Assembly (NCBI RefSeq): GCF_041261205.1
Contig: NZ_JBGCCH010000002.1
Location: 496,001 to 560,000, forward strand
Origin: Catenulispora sp. MAP5-51
Lineage (GTDB): Bacteria > Actinomycetota > Actinomycetes > Streptomycetales > Catenulisporaceae
DNA: 64,000 bases
Direction: 5' to 3'
This document shows, one piece after another, positions 53,295 through 60,864 of this stretch. The position numbers and the translations under genes are program-made. Under the pieces are notes generated by a model that saw only the letters and a program-made list of their open reading frames with translations, was not told the DNA's origin and ran no database searches. Each line of letters begins with the position of its first letter. Positions within the stretch are counted from its first letter, which is position 1.

Positions 53295-54702
53295 TCTTCA
53301 TCGTGGTGAGGTCGACGGTGTAGGTCGCCGTGCCGATCGTGGGAGTGTCGGCCTGGTTCCCGTCAGGCGGCGCACCCACGACGCTGATACCGACGGACTC
53401 GTTCGTCCCCGTCACCGTACCGATGCCCTTCGCGACGACACCGAACGGATCCTTGGCGACACAGAGCAACGGGATCTTGCCCGTTGTGGACAGGTCGGTC
53501 TGGAACGCGTCGGCCGACGCGAAGTACGGTGCCACCTCCGACGTGGGCTTCGCGCCGGAGCTGACGAGGGAGCGCTCGCGGACGTAGGACTGAAGCGCGT
53601 ACATCACCAAAGCGTCGGCGGGGTCGCCGCCATAAACGTGCGAGTCCTTGCCGGCGGCTGCGGGGTCCGAGGCCGGGATCGACGGCAGTCCCTCGCAGAT
53701 GACGCGCTGAACGTCTCCGGAGGACGGATCCACGAAGAGGTTCGCAGGATTCGGATACGTGATCTGGTCGTAGGAGAAGCGCCAGGCGGAACCGGCGGAC
53801 GTGGTTACCGGAGCGTAGAAGACCCAGCTGCCGGGCTCGTACTGCGAGCAGACGTTCCATTCGCCGCCGAAATCGGGCGCGGGCGCGTCTTGGGAGGTGG
53901 GCGCGTAGGCGTGGCTCGACGTGATCTGCTTGCTCGGTATCTGGTTCTTGCCGTAGGTGCTCAGGACGAAGGCCAAGCCCGGATAGGCCGGCATCGCCGC
54001 CGTCACGCACTTGATCGACTCGATCTTGCCGCTCGCGTCCACGGCGACCGACGCCGCCTTGGAGACGAGCTTGCCCTTCTCGAAGAGATCCACCCGCACC
54101 GTCGCCCCGGACCCCGAATCCGCCGGGACGGGCGTCTCGATCACGGCGAGCGTCGGCGCCTTCGCGCCACAGGTTGCGCCGGCCATCGGCTTGCCCGCGG
54201 AGCTCCAATAGGTGTGGAACTGCGAAGCGCCGGCAAAGAGCGTGGGCGCCACAGCCGCATCAGTGGATATGTGGCCGTTGGGGTCGAGCGCGTGCTGGAC
54301 GACTCCGTAGAACGTCCCGACTCCCGCGCCGCCGATCGGTGCCGTCAGGCCCGCCTGGACCTGCAGGGTAGTCGGGGGCGCCGACGACTGCGTGCTGGAC
54401 GGCGTCGTCGCGGCGGCCGCGGGCGCTTGCGAGGTCGGGCCGCCGGCCGCCGGCGTCGCAGACTTCTTGCTCAGCACGCCGGACTCGACGATGCCGAAGC
54501 CCCCGCCGGCGAGCACCACGATGGCCGTGGCGACTACGAACGGGGCCCGCGACCGGCGCCCGCCGTTGCGCGCGTCCTGGCTCTGGCGCCGGCCCTGACC
54601 CTGACCCCGGCCCTGGTACTGCGACCGACGCCCGGCGTATTCGTCACGCCTGCCGTATTCGCCGTACTCATCGCGCTCGCCATACTCATCGCGCTCCCGC
54701 AC
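53272..54702 (-). CDS. Membrane-anchored extracytoplasmic protein, unknown function
   Basis: 476 residues from GTG 54702 (GGGGAGGG upstream; the longer TTG frame to 54759 is less likely). The cytoplasmic N-terminus is charged with short repeats (RDEYGERDEYGEYGRRDEY) and Gln/Arg-rich. One transmembrane helix follows (APFVVATAIVVLAGGGFGIV), then an Ala/Pro/Ser/Thr linker (residues ~80-115) and a large extracytoplasmic domain with several Cys (CGAKAP, IKCVTAA, NVCSQYEP, VICEGLP, LLCVAKD, GIVCH). The shape fits a sensor or surface protein. No known domain recognised. Confidence 0.7.
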   Translation of the reverse strand: MRERDEYGERDEYGEYGRRDEYAGRRSQYQGRGQGQGRRQSQDARNGGRRSRAPFVVATAIVVLAGGGFGIVESGVLSKKSATPAAGGPTSQAPAAAATTPSSTQSSAPPTTLQVQAGLTAPIGGAGVGTFYGVVQHALDPNGHISTDAAVAPTLFAGASQFHTYWSSAGKPMAGATCGAKAPTLAVIETPVPADSGSGATVRVDLFEKGKLVSKAASVAVDASGKIESIKCVTAAMPAYPGLAFVLSTYGKNQIPSKQITSSHAYAPTSQDAPAPDFGGEWNVCSQYEPGSWVFYAPVTTSAGSAWRFSYDQITYPNPANLFVDPSSGDVQRVICEGLPSIPASDPAAAGKDSHVYGGDPADALVMYALQSYVRERSLVSSGAKPTSEVAPYFASADAFQTDLSTTGKIPLLCVAKDPFGVVAKGIGTVTGTNESVGISVVGAPPDGNQADTPTIGTATYTVDLTTMKITGIVCH

Positions 54703-54857
54703 TCCCGGCCCTCCCCATCGCTCGACAGTCCCCGCCGTATGACGTCCGACACGGAACAAGGTTCGCGCCCGTGACCGAACCGTGATCGCGGGGCCGGGCG
54801 CAGATCGCGACCGGTTACAGTTGACCCGGCCCGATCCCAGCAGAGAGCCCGAATGCG

Positions 54858-56330
54858 ATGAACCCAGGACCCGACGTGACCGAGACCGCCGAGTCCCACC
54901 CCGGTATAGACCCCGAGCGCATGCGCCTGGTGCTGGCGACGCTGGCCGAGCTCGACGAACTGCCGCTGGACCACCCGCAGGCCGTCGAGCTGCGCCGGGC
55001 GACCTCCGGCGTCTACCGCGAGGTCAAGCGGCGCCGCCGTCAGGAGACCCGGTCGGCGAAGACGGAGAACGACCGCGCCGTCACCGAACGCACCGCGACG
55101 GGCGCCGCGTCCCGGATCGACGACGAGACCCAGGGCCTGCAGCTCACCAGCGGATCGACCGGCGCCGTCGCCGGATTCCTCGAGCGTGCGCGCTCCTGCT
55201 ACGTCTGCAAGACCCGCTACGTCGAGGTCGACGCGTTCTACCACCAGCTGTGCCCGGGCTGCGCGGCCGAGAACCGGGCACGCCGCGACGCGCGGACCGA
55301 CCTGACCGGCCGCCGCGCGCTGCTGACCGGCGGCCGCGCGAAGATCGGGATGTACATCGCGCTGCGCCTCCTGCGCGACGGCGCGCACACCACGATCACC
55401 ACCCGCTTCCCCGCCGACGCGATCCGCCGCTTCACGGCGATGCCGGACAGCCGCGAGTGGCTGCACCGGCTGCACATCGTCGGCCTCGACCTGCGCGACC
55501 CGTCCCAGGTCATCGCCCTGGCCGAGGAGACGGCCGCGGCCGGGCCGCTGGACATCCTGATCAACAACGCCGCGCAGACCGTCCGCCGCTCCCCCAGCGC
55601 CTACAAGGAGCTGATCGACGCCGAGGACGCGCCGCCGCCGGCCGGCGAGCTGCCCGCCGTGACGACCCTGGGACGCTTCGACCTGAGCCGCCAGCCGATG
55701 CTGCCCGCCCAGGCCGGCCCGCACCGCGCGAAGCTCAGCCCGCAGGCCCTGACCGCGCTGGCCCTGACCTCCGGCTCGGCCACCGCCGCACTGATCGAGG
55801 CGGGCACCGCGATCGACGCCGGCGGCCTGGTCCCGGACCTGGACGACGCCAACAGCTGGAGCCGCAAGGTCCAGGAGGTGGACCCGATCGAGCTCCTGGA
55901 GGTCCAGCTCTGCAACGTGACCGCGCCGTTCATCCTGGTCAGCCGCCTGCGCCCGGCCATGGCCGCATCGACCGCCCGCCGCAAGTACGTGGTCAACGTC
56001 TCCGCGATGGAGGGCCAGTTCGCCCGCGGCTACAAGGGCCCCGGCCACCCCCACACCAACATGGCCAAGGCCGCCCTCAACATGCTGACCCGCACCAGCG
56101 CCCGCGAGATGCTGGACCAGGACGGCATCCTGATGACGGCCGTCGACACCGGCTGGATCACCGACGAACGCCCGCACCCGGACAAGGCCCGCCTGCACGA
56201 CGCCGGCTTCCACGCCCCGCTCGACCTGGTCGACGGCGCCGCGCGCGTCTACGACCCGGTGGTGCGCGGGGAAGCGGGAGAGGACTTGTTCGGGGTCTTC
56301 CTCAAGGACTACCGGCCGCATCCCTGGTGA
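54858..56330 (+). CDS. Short-chain dehydrogenase-like protein with N-terminal zinc knuckle; active-site Tyr not seen
   Basis: 490 residues. After a 90-residue basic helical leader there is a zinc-knuckle-like CYVCK...CPGC (about residues 114-135). The SDR part begins ALLTGGRAKIGMYIALRLL (altered TGxxxGxG), has ILINNAAQTV, and VNVSAMEGQF with the catalytic-type Ser. Where the YxxxK motif is expected the sequence is HTNMAKAAL: the Lys is there but Tyr is replaced by Thr. It may bind NAD(P) and act as a scaffold, or use His. Similar long SDRs occur in plants and fungi, by general knowledge. Upstream of the Fxs operon on the same strand, 188 nt away. Confidence 0.75.
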   Translation: MNPGPDVTETAESHPGIDPERMRLVLATLAELDELPLDHPQAVELRRATSGVYREVKRRRRQETRSAKTENDRAVTERTATGAASRIDDETQGLQLTSGSTGAVAGFLERARSCYVCKTRYVEVDAFYHQLCPGCAAENRARRDARTDLTGRRALLTGGRAKIGMYIALRLLRDGAHTTITTRFPADAIRRFTAMPDSREWLHRLHIVGLDLRDPSQVIALAEETAAAGPLDILINNAAQTVRRSPSAYKELIDAEDAPPPAGELPAVTTLGRFDLSRQPMLPAQAGPHRAKLSPQALTALALTSGSATAALIEAGTAIDAGGLVPDLDDANSWSRKVQEVDPIELLEVQLCNVTAPFILVSRLRPAMAASTARRKYVVNVSAMEGQFARGYKGPGHPHTNMAKAALNMLTRTSAREMLDQDGILMTAVDTGWITDERPHPDKARLHDAGFHAPLDLVDGAARVYDPVVRGEAGEDLFGVFLKDYRPHPW

Positions 56331-56518
56331 GGCGCGGCCGGCACGGCCGGGCCGCCGTCCGCGACCAGCGGGGTTAATGAGACCCCTGATATCCCTGTCA
56401 CCCCGAAACCCCCGCGACCTCCCCGAAACGCCCCTACCGCACCGCTCTCACCTTGCCACCGTCCGGAATCGGCGCAATGCTTCCCAGAACGGTATCCACC
56501 GCAGCTCAGGGGGAACGC

Positions 56519-56701
56519 ATGAAGACGTCCGACCGGCAGCCTCAGACCAGTACGCACGAGACGTTGGTCTCGAAGGTCGCCGACCTGAACGGCGTTCCGC
56601 TGCGGCGAATCGCGCCGGAACCCGCGTCGGCGGAGGGGACACAGGTCCGGGACGTCGCCGCGAAACAGGTATCCGTGGCCGCGTTCGACGCCTCGATCTG
56701 A
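56519..56701 (+). CDS. fxsA: FxsA-like RiPP precursor with FDASI C-terminus
   Basis: 60 residues from ATG 56519 (GGGGGAA upstream; TTG 56453 gives a longer frame without SD). The leader is polar with a helical piece (TLVSKVADLNGVPLRRI). The C-terminal core is KQVSVAAFDASI. FxsA precursors end with Phe-x-Ser-x-x; here the last five residues are F-D-A-S-I, so the residue two after Phe is Ala and Ser comes one later. FxsB enzymes form a three-residue cyclophane-type crosslink from the aromatic ring to the residue at +2, by family knowledge. fxsB begins 19 nt downstream, supporting the assignment. The substitution is discussed in findings. Confidence 0.85.
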   Translation: MKTSDRQPQTSTHETLVSKVADLNGVPLRRIAPEPASAEGTQVRDVAAKQVSVAAFDASI

Positions 56702-56720
56702 GCGTCAGGCTGGCTTCGCC

Positions 56721-58856
56721 TTGAACGGTTCCGTAAGACCGTTCTCGTTGTTCGTGGTGAAGATCCAGAGCCGGTGCAATCTCGCGTGCACGTACTGCTA
56801 CATGTATGAACACGCGGATCAAAGCTGGCGGACGCAGCCCGTCGCGATGAGCGAGGAGATCGTCGCGAGCCTGGCCGCGCGCATCGGCGAACACGCCGCC
56901 ACGCACCGGCTCCCGGCGGTCGGGGTCGTCCTCCATGGTGGGGAGCCGCTGCTCGCAGGCGGTCCGCGCATACGGTGGATCGCCGAGCGCATCCGTGCCG
57001 AGCTGCCCCCGACGACGCGGCTCGAACTGCACCTCCAGACCAACGGCGTGCTCCTCGCCGCCGCCGCCGGCGAGGAACTGTGCCAGACGCTCGTCGAAGC
57101 CGGGGTCAAGGTCGGCATCTCGCTGGACGGCGACCACGCCGCCAACGACCGACACCGCGTCCACCACAACGGGACGAGCAGCTTCCAGGAAGTGGTCAGC
57201 GCGGTCCGCCGATTGGGATCGCCTCGATACCGGCGAGCCTTCTCAGGTCTTCTGTGCACGATCGATCCGGAGAACGACCCGGTCGAGAGCTACCAGGCGT
57301 TGTCCGACCTGGATCCCCCACGTATTGACTACCTTTTGCCCCACGCGAACTGGGATGTGCCTCCGTCTCGGCCGGCGGAAGCAGGCGCGACACCGTACGC
57401 GGACTGGCTGATCGCCGTACACCGCCGTTGGTCGGCGGACGGGCGGCGGCTGCCCATCCGGGTGTTCGACTCGATCCAGTCGGCGCTGGCCGGCGGGGAG
57501 AGCCTCAAGGAGGCTCTCGGCACAGAACCCTGCGATCTGGCCGTCGTCGAGACCGATGGATCGATCGAACTCGCCGACTCCCTGAAGACCGCGTACGACG
57601 GCGCCCCGCGCACCGGCTTCCACGTCCTGAAGCACTCGTTCGACGAAGCAGCCGCGCATCCCGGGTTCGCCCTGCGCGAGACCGGAGTAACAGGGCTCTG
57701 TCATACGTGCCGACAATGCCCGGTCGTCGAGATCTGTGGCGGCGGGCTCTACGCGCACCGGTACAGCAAGGACAAGGGATTCGACAACCCGTCGGTGCAC
57801 TGCGCCGACCTGTTCAAGATCATCACCTACGTGAAGGACGCATCGCCGCCGGACTCGGCGGCCACCGGAACCGGCGCCGCCCATGAGATGTCGGGGACCT
57901 GCTTCGACAGCCTCGCCGCGGGGCTCGGCGACGTCGTCGCGATCCGGCAGCTGGCGGCCGCCCAGCAGAGCATCAACCGCGGACTCCTGGACCGCGTGTT
58001 GACGGCGTCGTGCGAGCGGGGCGAATACTCCCGGCGGCCCTGGCAGGCCTTCGACGCCATGCAACGCGGGGATCCGGAGAAGTACCGCAAGGCCCTGCTA
58101 CACCCGTTCCTCCGGGTCTGGGCCTCGCGCTATCTCGACGCCACGCCGGGATCGCCCGGAGTGGAGTACCTGAGCTCCTCGACCGCCGATCACCGGCACC
58201 GCCCGCGGCTCACGGCCGGGGATCTCACCGTCACGCTCGACAACGTCGACCCCTGCCTCGACTGCTACGGGAAGCCACTCGTCGACCGCCTGGATCCCGC
58301 GGCACTCGCCGCCTGGCAGCACATGTTCGCCGAAGCCTGGCAGCTCATCGCCACCGAGTACGCCGACTACGCGCCGGCCATCGGCGCGGGGCTGTCGACC
58401 ATCGTCCCGCTTGCGCCCCGACCCGGCGCGCAGACGAGCGCGACGGCCCGCCAGGCGTTCGGCGCGATCGCGATAGCGCTTCCCGACACCGCCGATGACC
58501 TGGCCTTGCTCATCATCCACGAGTTCCAGCACGTCAAGATCGGCGCCTTGATGGACATGTTCGATCTCTACGATCCGGCCTCGCCGCTGACGTTCCCCGT
58601 CCCGTGGCGCCCGGACGAACGGCCTCCCGAGGCGGCACTCCAGGGGCTCTACGCCCATGCCGCTGTCGCCGACGTCTGGCGGACCCGATGGCTGCGTACC
58701 TCGAACACGGATTCGGAACGGTCCACGGCCGGGAAGCAGTACGCAACATGGCACCGGGCCGTCGCGCAGGTCGCCGGCGCTCTCCAGGTATCAGGGGTGT
58801 TGACAGGGCTGGGCGAACGCCTCGTGGCGGGCCTGGCCGAACACGCTCGTCGATAA
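56721..58856 (+). CDS. fxsB: Radical SAM/SPASM peptide-modifying enzyme FxsB with HExxH extension
   Basis: 711 residues from TTG 56721. Radical SAM cluster motif RCNLACTYCYMYEH (C19, C23, C26), then GEPL as SAM-binding turn (HGGEPLLAGG). A SPASM region at about 320-360 has CHTCRQCPVVEICGGGLY with several Cys for auxiliary clusters. A C-terminal extension of about 300 residues carries HEFQH (H600-H604), the metalloprotease-like domain found on FxsB. The motif is intact here. Many family models name this an inactivated hydrolase, so activity is a question. It installs the crosslink in FxsA. TTG start is unusual but GTG candidates upstream would overlap fxsA. Confidence 0.9.
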   Translation: MNGSVRPFSLFVVKIQSRCNLACTYCYMYEHADQSWRTQPVAMSEEIVASLAARIGEHAATHRLPAVGVVLHGGEPLLAGGPRIRWIAERIRAELPPTTRLELHLQTNGVLLAAAAGEELCQTLVEAGVKVGISLDGDHAANDRHRVHHNGTSSFQEVVSAVRRLGSPRYRRAFSGLLCTIDPENDPVESYQALSDLDPPRIDYLLPHANWDVPPSRPAEAGATPYADWLIAVHRRWSADGRRLPIRVFDSIQSALAGGESLKEALGTEPCDLAVVETDGSIELADSLKTAYDGAPRTGFHVLKHSFDEAAAHPGFALRETGVTGLCHTCRQCPVVEICGGGLYAHRYSKDKGFDNPSVHCADLFKIITYVKDASPPDSAATGTGAAHEMSGTCFDSLAAGLGDVVAIRQLAAAQQSINRGLLDRVLTASCERGEYSRRPWQAFDAMQRGDPEKYRKALLHPFLRVWASRYLDATPGSPGVEYLSSSTADHRHRPRLTAGDLTVTLDNVDPCLDCYGKPLVDRLDPAALAAWQHMFAEAWQLIATEYADYAPAIGAGLSTIVPLAPRPGAQTSATARQAFGAIAIALPDTADDLALLIIHEFQHVKIGALMDMFDLYDPASPLTFPVPWRPDERPPEAALQGLYAHAAVADVWRTRWLRTSNTDSERSTAGKQYATWHRAVAQVAGALQVSGVLTGLGERLVAGLAEHARR

Positions 58857-58879
58857 CCCTGAAAATGTTTCGCAGAATA

Positions 58880-58907
58880 TTGCTTCGCCGCCTCCGAACG
58901 GTACACT
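58880..58907 (+). promoter_or_regulatory. Candidate internal promoter for the TIR/FxsC/FxsT genes
   Basis: TTGCTT at 58880-58885 and TACACT at 58902-58907, 16-nt spacing, within a locally AT-richer 91-nt gap. The expected start is about 58914, 34 nt before the GTG at 58948. It would allow the TIR genes to be expressed separately from fxsA-fxsB. Confidence 0.4.
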
Positions 58908-58947
58908 CCGCAGTGCGTCGGCCCGGCTGGTCGGAAGGAATCCACAA

Positions 58948-59604
58948 GTGACAGAGGAAGAAAGGGAGCGCCTTGCCAAGGCTCCCTACTTTTTCCTGAG
59001 TTACGCACGGATGCCTCCGCACAACGACACCGGAACAATCAGCGGTGAGCCCGACAAGGACGTCATCGAGTTCCATCAGGACCTGTGCAACGCGATCCGC
59101 CACCTGGCCGCCGTCGAGCCCGGGGCGCGGGCCGGCTACCTGGACCGCGCCATGGGAACCGCGACCCGGTGGGAGGTCGCGGTGCAGGAGGCCCTGGCGA
59201 CCTGTCGAACCTTCGTCGCGCTCTACAAACCGGCCTACTTCGAGAGCAGCTGGTGCGGGCGGGAGTGGGCGGCGTTCGAGCGCCGGCAGCAACTGGCCCG
59301 GCAGGCGGGCTCGATCGCCTACGACGCGATCATCCCGGTGCTCTGGGCCGATGAGGCCAGCTTGCCCGATCCCCTGCCCAAGGCGGCCAAGCCGGTGCAG
59401 TATGAGGACGCGGGGCAGCCCTCGAGCTACCGGCTCCAGGGGCTCTGGGAGTTGCGCTTCGGGATGTACGACCTCGAATACAAGCGGACCACGATTGCTA
59501 TTGCCCGCACCATACTCAAGATTGCGCGGTCGACACAGATCCCCCAGTGCGACATCTCGGAGTTCTCACAAGATGACAACGCCTTCAGTTCGGTATCGGA
59601 ATGA
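58948..59604 (+). CDS. TIR-domain protein of the Fxs locus (short FxsC paralogue)
   Basis: 218 residues from GTG 58948 (GGAAGGAA upstream). Single TIR-like domain: PYFFLSYARMP (box 1, residues 12-22), then ATCRTFVALYKPAYFESS and WCGREWAAFERR with E106 at the position of the catalytic glutamate of TIR NADases. The C-terminal part is helical and polar without a membrane segment. The family's FxsC C-terminal domain is missing, unlike the next gene. It may hydrolyse NAD+ or act as a scaffold. Located between fxsB and fxsC with 20 nt to the next start. Confidence 0.75.
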   Translation: MTEEERERLAKAPYFFLSYARMPPHNDTGTISGEPDKDVIEFHQDLCNAIRHLAAVEPGARAGYLDRAMGTATRWEVAVQEALATCRTFVALYKPAYFESSWCGREWAAFERRQQLARQAGSIAYDAIIPVLWADEASLPDPLPKAAKPVQYEDAGQPSSYRLQGLWELRFGMYDLEYKRTTIAIARTILKIARSTQIPQCDISEFSQDDNAFSSVSE

Positions 59605-59623
59605 CGTGAAGGGACAGAAGGGT

Positions 59624-60811
59624 ATGGCGGGCTCTCGACCGTCCGGTGACGAACCGTCCGTCCACGAACCGCTGTTCTTTCTCAGTTATGCCCGCCCGCA
59701 CGAGTCCGAGGCGGAGCATCCCCGGGAGGAGCCGGATCTCTTCCTGACCTTCTTCGACGACCTCACCCAGCGGATCAGCACCCTGTTGCCGGGCGAGCGT
59801 CCCGGCGACCTGGGCTACGCCGCCTCCGCCGTCGCGCCGGGACAGTCCATACTGCAGGCCCTGGCGATGTGTCACGTCTTCGTGCCGCTGATCTCCCCTC
59901 AGTACTTCAGAAGCCGGTTCTGCGGACTGGAGTGGTCGGCCTTCCGCAAGCGAGTCGGCACCCGGGACCTCGCGCTCCACTTCGTCCCGGTGACCTGGGC
60001 GCCGGTGGAGCAGGCGGACATCCCGCCGGACGTCCTGGAGATCAACTTCCAGACCCCGCGCCAAGGCCGGGCCGACATCACCGAGGGCCTGTACTCGCTC
60101 ATGGTCGACCGCGCCCCGGGCAGCGACTACGACCGGGTCGTGAGGAACGTGGCCCGGACGATCAGCGAGGCCGCCCGGGAACACCCGCTGCCGGCCGGCA
60201 GGCCTGCCTCGCTGCGGAGCCTGCCGAACGCCTTCCGGGCCGCGCCCACCCGCCTGCGCCTGCGGATCGTGATCCTGGCCCCGACCCGGGACCGTTCCCC
60301 GGAGGGCCGGACGGCCGTCGAGCACTACGGCCCCACCCAGACGGGCTGGGCCCCGTACGACGACCGCTGGGACCGCACGCTCGCCGCGGACGTCAAGACC
60401 GTCGCCGACCGCCTCGGCTACGACCCCGAGATCGTCGCGTTCGACGACGTCGCCCCCGCGCTGCTGGCCGGCACGCTGGCCGGCGCGCCGACCATCCTGC
60501 TCATCGACAACTGGGCCCTGCTCGACACCGGCTGGCGGGACCAGGTCGCGGCCTACGTCGATCCGGCGGCCAAACGGCCGGCCTGGGAGACGTTCATGGT
60601 GGTCCGGGACGAGAAGGACCCGCAGACCCGGGAACGCGGCGCGGACCTGCGGGCCGCTGTGGACGAGACGCTGGGGGCGAGCCTGCAGGCGATGCAGACG
60701 GTCGTCCAGCACGCGGCGTCCGGGAACGGCCCGCGCGAACGCTTCCCCTCGCATTTCTCCACCGTGGCCGAGTTCGCCGCGGGCCTGTTCCGCTTCCGGA
60801 GGTCCCAGTGA
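59624..60811 (+). CDS. fxsC: TIR-like protein FxsC
   Basis: 395 residues from ATG 59624 (GAAGGGA upstream; GTG 59606 is an alternative). The N-terminal TIR domain has LFFLSYARPHES, ILQALAMCHVFVPLIS and FCGLEWSAFRKR with E103 at the catalytic-type position. A C-terminal FxsC-type domain (about 205-395) carries RLRIVILAPTRDRSPEG, YGPTQTGWAPYDDRW and TILLIDNWALLDTGWRD, probably an alpha/beta fold. FxsC is one of the conserved partners of FxsA/B. Its stop overlaps a GTG frame of fxsT by 4 nt. Enzymatic NAD+ cleavage is inferred only from the Glu. Confidence 0.85.
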   Translation: MAGSRPSGDEPSVHEPLFFLSYARPHESEAEHPREEPDLFLTFFDDLTQRISTLLPGERPGDLGYAASAVAPGQSILQALAMCHVFVPLISPQYFRSRFCGLEWSAFRKRVGTRDLALHFVPVTWAPVEQADIPPDVLEINFQTPRQGRADITEGLYSLMVDRAPGSDYDRVVRNVARTISEAAREHPLPAGRPASLRSLPNAFRAAPTRLRLRIVILAPTRDRSPEGRTAVEHYGPTQTGWAPYDDRWDRTLAADVKTVADRLGYDPEIVAFDDVAPALLAGTLAGAPTILLIDNWALLDTGWRDQVAAYVDPAAKRPAWETFMVVRDEKDPQTRERGADLRAAVDETLGASLQAMQTVVQHAASGNGPRERFPSHFSTVAEFAAGLFRFRRSQ

Positions 60812-60864
60812 CCGGCGGCGCGCGGAACGGCAGTGCACTGGTCGACGACGACGGAGGTGTGACC

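Noticed and set aside
54534-56321. A 595-codon minus-strand frame
   Set aside because: Antisense of the SDR gene; no motifs and unlikely composition.
56453-56518. Longer FxsA starting at TTG 56453
   Set aside because: No SD before it, and the ATG at 56519 has GGGGGAA and gives the usual precursor length.
56331-56518. A sigma70 promoter for fxsA (TTGCCA at 56453 with a -10 17 nt later)
   Set aside because: The would-be -10 is AATGCT, a poor match, so I do not call it.
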